From contig JASHTQ010000299.1 of the NCBI GenBank assembly GCA_030040475.1, forward strand, positions 1 through 6,057: 6,057 bases of DNA, given 5' to 3'. Below, in pieces: positions 1-5,146 of the stretch. Within the stretch, counting starts at the first letter, position 1; the number at the start of each line of letters is the position of its first letter. Source of the DNA: Streptosporangiaceae bacterium (GTDB taxonomy: Bacteria; Actinomycetota; Actinomycetes; Streptosporangiales; Streptosporangiaceae). The translations under genes and the position numbers were made by a program. The notes below the pieces were generated by a model that searched no databases, had not been told where the DNA came from, and saw only the letters and a list, made by a program, of their open reading frames with translations.

Positions 1-913
1 CCGACGCAGCACCAAATCGGCGAAGTCGGCCGCCGCCAGCGAGCCCCGCAGCACCATCCGCCAGGCCGCGTTCCAGCACACCGCCTCGGTCAGCGGGTCG
101 CCCAGGTCGATCGCCGCCCGCGCCAGCCCGCGCAGCGAACGTGGCCATCGCCTCGTCCAGCCACACGTCATCCCACCAGCGCATGCTCACCACGCCGAGG
201 ATCTGCTCGTAGCGCTCCAGCGCCTGCCGCGCGATCTCGCCCCACCGGGCGATGTCGGCCACCCCTGCCGCGCCGCCCAGCGACCCCCTGCGCCACAGGC
301 TCAGCCGCACGTCATCGACCCCGGCCGACCCCTCCCAGTCGCGCGCGTACGGCCCCGCCGCGAACGTCAGCTCGCACGGGGTGCTCCGCACCGGCCCGAA
401 CCGCCACAGTCCTGCCCGGCCGGGAGCGGGCGGCCCGATGACCGCCCCAGGCTGACGCACTCATGGCCGGCCGGCAGCACCAGCCCGAGCGTGATCGTCC
501 CGACCATGTCCGGCTGGTCGAAGCAGCAGAACACGCTCGGTGCATGGGGTCGGGTAGCACATTGCCGCCAGATACGTCGCGCCGTCCTCCGTGTCGGTGG
601 ATCGGCTCAGCCCCCGCCCGCTCCCTGAGTACTCCACCTCCACCTCGACCACGACTACGTTCGACACGTCTAGCCCCGGCAGCCCCAGCCGCCCCTCGAC
701 CGGCGGGCCCAGTTCCCGCCCGTTGAGCACCGCGCCGAGCACCGTCGTGGCGGTCAGGTCCGCGAACGTGCCCGCCCCGGGCTCCCGGCACCGGAACCGC
801 ACCTCGCTCCGCGACCTGACCGGATCCGCGGTCAGGTCAAGGAACACGTCGTACGACTCAACCTCGATCAGCCGAGCCCGATCCCTGGCCTCACCTTCCG
901 TCAACGCTGTCAC
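1..913 (-). pseudogene. pepN: Decayed M1 family aminopeptidase N (PepN-like), internally deleted and frameshifted
   Basis: Read from GTG at 913, the minus strand encodes the N-terminal beta domain of an M1 zinc aminopeptidase (ARLIEVESYDVFLDLT, then GATYLAAMCYPT). The frame breaks near 546-549. In the next frame it continues as VFCCFDQPDMVGTITL, a clear family motif, up to HECVS. It then returns to the first frame as GLWRFGPVRSTPCELTF and AGPYARDWEG. At about 187-196 the text jumps from ERYEQILGV to VSMRWWDDVWLDEAMATF. In intact enzymes about 50-60 residues lie between these, including the HEXXH zinc site, and no HEXXH is present here. Near 131-140 it jumps again, in another frame, to LARAAIDLGDPLTEAVCW, which resembles the ERAP1-like C-terminal domain, and runs off the window edge. 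Intact family members are about 830-860 residues; about 300 codons remain. An active peptidase is not possible. The small indels could be sequencing errors, but the two deletions are not of that type. Confidence 0.85.
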
Positions 914-920
914 GCAGTCG

Positions 921-928
921 CCCCTTTC
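921..928 (-). promoter_or_regulatory. Ribosome binding site of the pepN remnant
   Basis: GAAAGGGG on the minus strand lies 7 bases before the GTG at 913. It supports that codon as the original start and shows that the 5' end of the dead gene is still intact. Confidence 0.55.
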
Positions 929-1031
929 TCTCCCAAGATTGTCCCGAACGAGCGGTGGCGCACCTCCAGAGCCGGCTCATCCGATCCCGTCGCTATCCTT
1001 CTTACAGCCGACGGGGAAGTGGGACCCGGGC

Positions 1032-1039
1032 AGAGGAAG
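1032..1039 (+). promoter_or_regulatory. Ribosome binding site that sets the methyltransferase start
   Basis: AGAGGAAG lies 7 bases before the GTG at 1047. The open frame extends upstream to about 591, but that part is antisense to the aminopeptidase remnant and has no family similarity. This site therefore decides the start. Confidence 0.6.
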
Positions 1040-1046
1040 CGCAGAC

Positions 1047-1874
1047 GTGACATCGCAGCAGCCGGCCAGGACCGGTCCTGACCGGGACCGGTGGGTGCCC
1101 TACGACACGAGCGTGGCGCACATCGCCAGGGTCTACGACTACTGGCTCGGCGGTAAGGACAATTTCGCCGCGGATCGGGAAGCCGCCGAGCAGGCGATCG
1201 AGGTCAACCCCGATATCGTGGTCACCGCCCGCGCCAACCGGGCCTTCCTTCGCCGCGCCGTGACCTACCTGGCCCGCGAGGCGGGCATCCGCCAGTTCCT
1301 GGACATCGGCACCGGCATCCCGACCAACAACAACACGCACGAGGTCGCCCAGCGCATCGCGCCGGAGTCCCGCATCGTCTACGTCGACCACGACCCGATC
1401 GTGCTCTCGCACGCGCGGGCGCTGCTGTCGAGCAAGCCGCAGGGCAGAACCGCCTACGTCGACGCCGACCTGCGCGCCCCGGCGAAGATCCTGGCCGAGG
1501 CCGCGCCGATCCTGGATTTCGGCCGCCCGATCGCCGTGATGCTGGTCGCGATCCTGCACTTCATCGCCCTCGACGAGGACCCCTACGGCATCGTCGGCCA
1601 GCTCGTCGACGCGGTGCCCTCCGGCAGCTACCTCGTGATCAGCCACCCGGCCAGCGACATCGACTCCGGCGTCATGAACAACATGGCCAAGCGCCTCAAC
1701 CAGCTGATGGTGCAGAAGGCCACCGCCCGCAGCCGCGACGAGGTGGCCGCCTTCGTCGCCGGCCTCGACCTGGTCGAGCCCGGCCTGGTCCGGGTTCCCG
1801 ACTGGCGCCCCGACTCGGAGATCGAGGCCGCCGCGCGCTGCGCCATGTGGGCCGCGATCGCCCGCAAGCCTTGA
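1047..1874 (+). CDS. SAM-dependent methyltransferase, DUF574 / Methyltransf_19 family
   Basis: The product is 275 residues, close to the usual length for this actinomycete family. The family hallmark SVAHIARVYDYWLGGKDNFAADRE is at residues 22-45. The SAM-binding motif FLDIGTGIPT is at 84-93, followed by NNNTHEVAQ. The acidic end of the next strand is VYVDHDPIVL at 111-120. YVDADLRAP at 137-145 is the family's post-III region, and IAVMLVAILHF at 162-172 and SHPASD at 199-204 complete the Rossmann core. No signal peptide or membrane segment is visible, so it should be cytoplasmic. The GTG start is chosen from the ribosome site and because MTSQQP at the N-terminus is typical of the family. The family is known for carrying the SAM fold and for many paralogues per genome; the methyl acceptor is unknown. 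It stands alone, divergent from the dead pepN and convergent with the exporter, so context gives no substrate. Confidence 0.9.
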   Translation: MTSQQPARTGPDRDRWVPYDTSVAHIARVYDYWLGGKDNFAADREAAEQAIEVNPDIVVTARANRAFLRRAVTYLAREAGIRQFLDIGTGIPTNNNTHEVAQRIAPESRIVYVDHDPIVLSHARALLSSKPQGRTAYVDADLRAPAKILAEAAPILDFGRPIAVMLVAILHFIALDEDPYGIVGQLVDAVPSGSYLVISHPASDIDSGVMNNMAKRLNQLMVQKATARSRDEVAAFVAGLDLVEPGLVRVPDWRPDSEIEAAARCAMWAAIARKP

Positions 1875-1884
1875 GTTCCGTGCT
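1875..1884. other. Ten-base convergent gap with no intrinsic terminator
   Basis: The methyltransferase TGA and the exporter TAG face each other across 10 bases. No GC-rich hairpin with a T-run is present in the gap. Transcripts probably run into one another, or termination relies on Rho or lies within the coding sequences. Confidence 0.6.
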
Positions 1885-3117
1885 CTAGCCCGCGTCCGGC
1901 ATCCGGAACCTTGGCAGGGGAGAGGCCAGCACAAGCAGCGCTCCGACGACGCCGCCGATGACCCCCACCCATAGTGCGTCACGCAGCCCGATCGCGGTGC
2001 CGAGCAGCCCGCCCACCAGCGCCCCGACCGGCCGCGTGCCGTAGTTGACGGCCTGGAAGGCGCCGGTTACCCGGGCCCGAAGGGTGTCGGGGATCACCGC
2101 GGCGAATATCGCCCCGATCGTGATATCCAGCACCATCAACCCGAACCCGACCAGGAACTCCGAGACGAACAGGATGCCGAGTACCGCCGTCATCCCGCCG
2201 CGCGCGAGCGGCCAGCCCGCCAGCGGGGCGGTGAACAAGAGACAGCCGAACGTGTAGGCCCACCCGGCCCCGATCCGCGCCGCTATCCGCTTGGTGAGGG
2301 CCGCGCCGAGCAGCCCGCCCAGCGCTGCCACGCCGAGTACCACGCCGAGCACGCCGGGCCGGACGTGCAGCACGCGCACCGCGTAGAGCAGGTACAACGC
2401 GTTGAACAAGAGGTTGAAGAAGTTGATCGTAGCGACGGCTATCAGCGAGGCGCGGACGATCCTCGAGCCTGCGATGAACCGAACCCCCGCCGTGATCGCC
2501 CCGCGCCCTTGGTCGGTCGGCGGCTCGGCCGGCCGGATCCGGCTCAGGAAGAACGCCGAGCCGACGAACGACAGCGCGTCCGCCACGATGGCGAACGGCG
2601 CCGACAGCAGCTGCACGAGCACGCCGCCGACGCTCGGGCCGCCCACGAACGACAGCGCCCGGCTGCCGTAGATCAGCGACTGTCCGTCCACGTACCGCTC
2701 CGGCGGGACGATCGAGACGAACAGCGTCGCGTTCGACACGTTGAACACGATGCTCAGCGTCCCGGCGGCGAACGTGACCAGATACAGCTGCGTCAGCGTC
2801 AGCACGTGCAGCGCGTAGCAGGCCGGGATGCTCGCGAACAGCAGGGCCCGCCCCAGGTCGGCGCCGACCATCGTGGCACGTCGGCGTCCGCGCCGGTCCA
2901 CCCAGGCCCCGGCGTGCAGCCCGAACAGCAGGCTGGGCAGCCACTCGAGCGCCGTCAGGTACCCCATCTGCGCCGCCCCCACATGCAGCGCGAGGACCGC
3001 CGCCAACGGCAGCGCGATCCCCGCGATCTGATCCCCGAACATCGAGATCGTTGACGCCTCCCAGTACCGCCGGAACACCCGCTCCCGCAGCAGTACCGGC
3101 ACAAGCCTCCGCCCCAT
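1885..3117 (-). CDS. MFS transporter, MFS_3 (EntS-like) drug/metabolite exporter
   Basis: The 410-residue integral membrane protein has about twelve hydrophobic segments, the usual number and length for the major facilitator superfamily. The start YWEASTISMFGDQIAGIALPL (from residue 18) is typical of the MFS_3 branch, which includes enterobactin exporter EntS and many actinomycete drug exporters. The loop 2-3 signature GAWVDRRGRR (MFS motif A: G-x3-D-R-x-G-R-R) is at residues 70-79. The second half has the conserved ARVTGAFQAVNYGTRPVGAL at 348-367. Expected activity is proton-driven export of a small molecule; the sequence does not show the substrate. The gene follows the ArsR-type regulator with only 2 bases between them, and its ribosome site AGGGAC lies at the end of the regulator gene, so the two are almost certainly cotranscribed. 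A specific resistance role is inference. Confidence 0.9.
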   Translation of the reverse strand: MGRRLVPVLLRERVFRRYWEASTISMFGDQIAGIALPLAAVLALHVGAAQMGYLTALEWLPSLLFGLHAGAWVDRRGRRRATMVGADLGRALLFASIPACYALHVLTLTQLYLVTFAAGTLSIVFNVSNATLFVSIVPPERYVDGQSLIYGSRALSFVGGPSVGGVLVQLLSAPFAIVADALSFVGSAFFLSRIRPAEPPTDQGRGAITAGVRFIAGSRIVRASLIAVATINFFNLLFNALYLLYAVRVLHVRPGVLGVVLGVAALGGLLGAALTKRIAARIGAGWAYTFGCLLFTAPLAGWPLARGGMTAVLGILFVSEFLVGFGLMVLDITIGAIFAAVIPDTLRARVTGAFQAVNYGTRPVGALVGGLLGTAIGLRDALWVGVIGGVVGALLVLASPLPRFRMPDAG

Positions 3118-3119
3118 CG

Positions 3120-3809
3120 CTAGTCCCTGCCGGTGTTGCGCCCGACATCGTTCGGGAAGGCGATGGTCAGATACGAGACCAGCCGGGACCCCGGCGGCCG
3201 AAGTTCCGGCTTGACCAGCCGCTCGAAGTACACGTCGAGCATCTCCTGAACCTTGCCCTTCAGCTCAGCCAGTTCCTCGGCGGTGAGGTAGAGGATCCGG
3301 TCGCCGAGCATGGCCGCGCCCTGCCACTGCGCAGGCTCGTCCTGGCTGGCCTCCAGCCACCGCATGAGCTGCTCGAAGTACCCCTCGGCGACCGTCGTGT
3401 TCAGCATCCCGGTCGCGGCCGCGAGCTCCGGCGTGCCGGCGACCGCGTCCCAGTCGGTAGACGTGGTGGTCGCCCGCCACGGCTTCTCTCGCCCCCTCCC
3501 GCCGCCGGCCTCCTCGACCAGCCCGTACTTGGCCAGCTGCCGAAGGTGAAAGGAACAGGTCCCCGACGACTCCCCGAGCAGCTCCCCGGCCCGAGTCGCG
3601 GTCAGCGGCCCCTCCGTCCGCAGCAACCCCACCAGCTTCATCCGAACCGGATGCGCGTAAGCCCGAAGCGCCCGCGCATCGGTCAGCCGGGTAACGGTCC
3701 TGTCCGCCGGCCCATCCCGCCCCGCGGCCCCGACCTCACCTGCTGCCCTCTCACCTGCCCCCTCGCCCGTCACGTCCGCCGTCTCGCCCGTCACGTCATC
3801 CGTCGCCAT
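3120..3809 (-). CDS. ArsR-type winged helix-turn-helix transcriptional regulator
   Basis: The 229-residue cytoplasmic DNA-binding protein has three parts. The N-terminal tail (1-40) is acidic, rich in Gly and Ala, and probably disordered. A winged HTH domain follows at about 44-115: DARALRAYAHPVRMKLVGLL leads in, TATRAGELLGESSGTCSFHLRQLAKYGLV (70-98) is the recognition helix region, and GRGREKPWRAT forms the wing. The C-terminal region (130-229) is helical, with EQLMRWLEASQDEP and a charged segment ELAELKGKVQEMLDVYFERL probably used for dimerisation or ligand sensing. There is no cysteine metal-binding cluster; the single Cys (85) lies in the HTH. Metal sensing is therefore unlikely and an organic ligand more so. 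The frame is open to 4004, but the ATG at 3809 is chosen because it falls just downstream of a good promoter and the operator. It forms an operon with the MFS gene and is probably autoregulatory. Whether it represses or activates is not shown. Confidence 0.88.
   Translation of the reverse strand: MATDDVTGETADVTGEGAGERAAGEVGAAGRDGPADRTVTRLTDARALRAYAHPVRMKLVGLLRTEGPLTATRAGELLGESSGTCSFHLRQLAKYGLVEEAGGGRGREKPWRATTTSTDWDAVAGTPELAAATGMLNTTVAEGYFEQLMRWLEASQDEPAQWQGAAMLGDRILYLTAEELAELKGKVQEMLDVYFERLVKPELRPPGSRLVSYLTIAFPNDVGRNTGRD
3123..3128 (-). promoter_or_regulatory. Ribosome binding site of the MFS gene, inside the regulator 3' end
   Basis: AGGGAC on the minus strand overlaps the last codons of the regulator and lies 5 bases before the exporter ATG at 3117. 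The arrangement (site, TAG stop, CG, ATG) is typical of translational coupling. Confidence 0.65.
3762..3797. repeat. Short tandem repeat in the regulator's N-terminal tail
   Basis: The 15-base sequence CTCGCCCGTCACGTC occurs at 3762-3776 and again at 3783-3797, a 21-base period equal to seven codons. It encodes the repeated DVTGE motif (residues 5-9 and 12-16) of the disordered tail. In-frame slippage could change the tail length without harming the DNA-binding domain. Confidence 0.7.
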
Positions 3810-3813
3810 AATG

Positions 3814-3818
3814 CCACC
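3814..3818 (-). promoter_or_regulatory. Weak ribosome binding site of the regulator
   Basis: GGTGG on the minus strand lies 4 bases before the ATG at 3809. It is a modest match, but with the promoter immediately upstream (leader about 14 bases) it makes 3809 the most likely start. Confidence 0.4.
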
Positions 3819-3822
3819 ATAG

Positions 3823-3846
3823 CTTTGCAAATATATCTTTGCAAAG
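3823..3846. promoter_or_regulatory. Probable operator: double TTTGCAAA palindrome
   Basis: CTTTGCAAA (3823-3831) and TTTGCAAAG (3838-3846) form a perfect inverted repeat with a 6-base TATATC spacer. Each arm contains the self-complementary octamer TTTGCAAA, and the arms also read as direct repeats 14 bases apart. AT-rich symmetric sequence in a GC-rich genome, located between divergent genes and over a promoter, is the usual setting for an ArsR-family operator. Binding by the adjacent regulator is inference. Confidence 0.75.
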
Positions 3847-3858
3847 GTCTCTTGGTAA
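3830..3858 (-). promoter_or_regulatory. Sigma70-like promoter for the regulator-exporter operon
   Basis: On the minus strand, TTACCA (-35, 3853-3858; 4 of 6 matches to TTGACA) is followed after 17 bases by TATATT (-10, 3830-3835; 5 of 6 matches to TATAAT). Predicted transcription starts near 3823, giving a leader of about 14 bases before the ATG at 3809. The palindromic operator covers the -10 box and part of the spacer, so a bound dimer would block RNA polymerase. This suggests repression by the gene's own product. Confidence 0.6.
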
Positions 3859-3912
3859 GAATCTTGACGCTCCGGTGTCTGGCAGGAAGAAACCTGCCCG
3901 CTCCCGCTGTTC

Positions 3913-3916
3913 GGAG
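3913..3916 (+). promoter_or_regulatory. Ribosome binding site of the monooxygenase
   Basis: GGAG lies 5 bases before GTG at 3922 and 14 bases before the in-frame ATG at 3931. The spacing favours GTG 3922, but the ATG cannot be excluded and would shorten the protein by only three residues. Confidence 0.5.
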
Positions 3917-3921
3917 AAGTC

Positions 3922-4977
3922 GTGGACGACATGGCGCTGACGTTCGGCTCGACCTCGGTACCGCTCTCGGTCCTGGACCTGGCTCCGGTGCCGACTGGCA
4001 GCAACGCCGCCGAGGCGCTGCGCGCGACGACCGACCTGGCCCAGCACGTCGAGGGTCTGGGCTTTCACCGCTTCTGGGTCGCCGAACACCACAACATGCC
4101 CGGCATCGCCAGTTCCGCGCCGCCGGTCCTGATCGCCCACATTGCCGACGCGACCAGCACGATCCGCGTCGGCTCCGGCGGCGTCATGCTGCCGAACCAC
4201 GTCTCGCTGGTCGTCGCGGAGCAGTTCGGCATGCTGGAGGCGCTCCACCCCGGCAGGATCGACCTCGGCATCGGCCGCGCCCCGGGCACCGATCAGGCCA
4301 CCGCGGCCGCGCTGCGCCGCTCACCAGAGGGGTTGTCGGCCGACGACTTCCCCGACCAGCTCATGGACCTGCTGGGCTTCTTCACCGGCCGCTGGCCGGA
4401 GAACCATCCGTACGCGAAAATCAACGCGGTCCCCGGCCGCGGCTACCAGCCCGCCATGTGGCTGCTCGGCTCCAGCGGCTACAGCGCCCAGGTGGCCGGC
4501 CTGCTCGGCCTCCCGTTCGCCTTCGCGCACCACTTCAGCCCGGCCAACACGCTGCCCGCCCTAGCGATGTACCGCTCCCACTTCCGCCCCTCCGCGGTCC
4601 TCGACCGCCCCTACGCCATGGTCGCCGCCGCCGTGATCTGCGCCGACACCGACGAAAAGGCGAGCTGGCTGGCCGGCTCCGGCGTCCTGTCCTTCCTCCT
4701 GCTCCGCTCCGGCCAGCCCAGCCCGGTCCCGTCCCCCGAGGAAGCCGCCGCCTACCCCTATAGCGACCTGGAGCGCGCCTTCGTCGAGGACCGCCTGGCC
4801 ACCCAGATCGTCGGCGCCCCCGACACCGTCAACCGCGGCCTCACCCAGCTCCTGGAGGCGACCGCCGCCGACGAGCTCATGGTCACCACCATCGTCTACG
4901 ACCCCGCCGACCGCCTCCACTCCTTCGACCTGCTAGCCGCCCTCGCGGCCAGCCCCAAGGTCGCCGAAAGCGCCTAG
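3922..4977 (+). CDS. LLM class flavin-dependent oxidoreductase (MsnO8/YhbW-like, luciferase family group 1)
   Basis: The 351-residue protein is a bacterial-luciferase-like TIM barrel, close to full length for the group. Visible family motifs are [20 protein letters not shown] (14-33), [14 protein letters not shown] (47-60), [13 protein letters not shown] (81-93), the phosphate/flavin-binding region [14 protein letters not shown] (111-124) and [10 protein letters not shown] (181-190). The first and third are diagnostic of the MsnO8/YhbW subgroup. Enzymes of this superfamily use reduced FMN (some F420) and usually O2 to oxidise small molecules. They need a separate reductase, and none is encoded in this window. 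No signal peptide is seen, so it is cytoplasmic. The gene is divergent from the ArsR-type regulator, and the operator lies 76 bases upstream of its start, so shared control is plausible. I could not identify a good plus-strand promoter. Substrate unknown; detoxification or tailoring of the molecule exported by the MFS neighbour is inference. Confidence 0.9.
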   Translation: MDDMALTFGSTSVPLSVLDLAPVPTGSNAAEALRATTDLAQHVEGLGFHRFWVAEHHNMPGIASSAPPVLIAHIADATSTIRVGSGGVMLPNHVSLVVAEQFGMLEALHPGRIDLGIGRAPGTDQATAAALRRSPEGLSADDFPDQLMDLLGFFTGRWPENHPYAKINAVPGRGYQPAMWLLGSSGYSAQVAGLLGLPFAFAHHFSPANTLPALAMYRSHFRPSAVLDRPYAMVAAAVICADTDEKASWLAGSGVLSFLLLRSGQPSPVPSPEEAAAYPYSDLERAFVEDRLATQIVGAPDTVNRGLTQLLEATAADELMVTTIVYDPADRLHSFDLLAALAASPKVAESA

Positions 4978-5049
4978 CCCTCAGTCGTGTCTCGACGCGC
5001 ATCGCAGAGGCGTGTCGCACAAAGGGAATGTCAGCGCCGGGTGCTAGTA

Positions 5050-5065
5050 TCGAACACAAGATCAA
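5050..5065 (+). promoter_or_regulatory. Candidate SOS (LexA) box
   Basis: TCGAACACAAGATCAA compared with the actinobacterial LexA consensus TCGAAC-N4-GTTCGA gives 6 of 6 matches in the left half and 4 of 6 in the right. It overlaps the candidate -35 region of the DUF222 gene, where a repressor would act. The imperfect right half keeps confidence low. Confidence 0.4.
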
Positions 5066-5079
5066 AAGATCAATTTAAT
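5051..5079 (+). promoter_or_regulatory. Candidate promoter of the DUF222 gene
   Basis: TTTAAT (5074-5079) matches 5 of 6 bases of a -10 box. The hexamer 17 bases upstream, CGAACA (5051-5056), is a weak -35 with 3 of 6 matches. The predicted leader is about 60 bases. An alternative -10, TAGTAT (5045-5050), has no good -35. Confidence 0.35.
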
Positions 5080-5136
5080 CAGAACGAATAGTGGTATCAC
5101 CCGTCACGCACGCGCATCCTGCCCACCCAGAGCACC

Positions 5137-5142
5137 GGAGGT
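5137..5142 (+). promoter_or_regulatory. Strong ribosome binding site of the DUF222 gene
   Basis: GGAGGT lies 4 bases before the ATG at 5147. It is a near-perfect match to the 16S rRNA 3' end and fixes this start. Confidence 0.75.
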
Positions 5143-5146
5143 GACC

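Larger units (their letters stand above)
914..1046. other. Divergent intergenic region between pepN remnant and methyltransferase
   Basis: This 133-base gap separates two divergent starts and must have held promoters for both directions. It contains both ribosome sites and a slightly AT-richer stretch around 990-1006 (TATCCTTCTTACAG). I could not pair that with a convincing -35 box at normal spacing, and I see no clear palindrome or RNA gene. Confidence 0.4.
4978..5146. other. Intergenic region upstream of the DUF222 gene
   Basis: The left half (4978-5040) is GC-rich with no clear terminator hairpin. The right half (5045-5090) is unusually AT-rich for this window. It holds the SOS-box-like site, a short direct repeat AGATCAA (5059-5065 and 5067-5073, 8 bases apart) and a candidate promoter. 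No small gene with a credible ribosome site was found. Confidence 0.5.

Noticed and set aside
591..1046. Upstream extension of the methyltransferase reading frame
   Set aside because: The Ser/Arg/Pro-rich translation is antisense to the aminopeptidase remnant. The GTG at 1047 has a ribosome site and matches the family N-terminus.
1002..1982. A 326-codon minus-strand open frame
   Set aside because: It lies antisense to the methyltransferase, whose motifs are clear on the plus strand. The GD/VD-rich composition is typical of a shadow frame.
1979..3148. A 389-codon minus-strand open frame overlapping the exporter
   Set aside because: It is shifted relative to the MFS frame, Arg/Ala/Gly-rich and without membrane segments. 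The MFS frame explains the sequence fully.
3810..4004. Longer N-terminus for the ArsR-type regulator
   Set aside because: It would place the promoter and operator inside the gene and overlap the start of the divergent monooxygenase. The extra 65 residues show no domain.
3051..4763. A 570-codon plus-strand open frame
   Set aside because: It runs antisense to the regulator and out of frame through the monooxygenase. It has Pro/Arg-rich low-complexity sequence with no family motif, and is a by-product of high GC.
4985..5020. Possible terminator hairpin after the monooxygenase
   Set aside because: CGACGCGC and GCGTGTCG are only loosely complementary and no T-run follows, so I do not call it.
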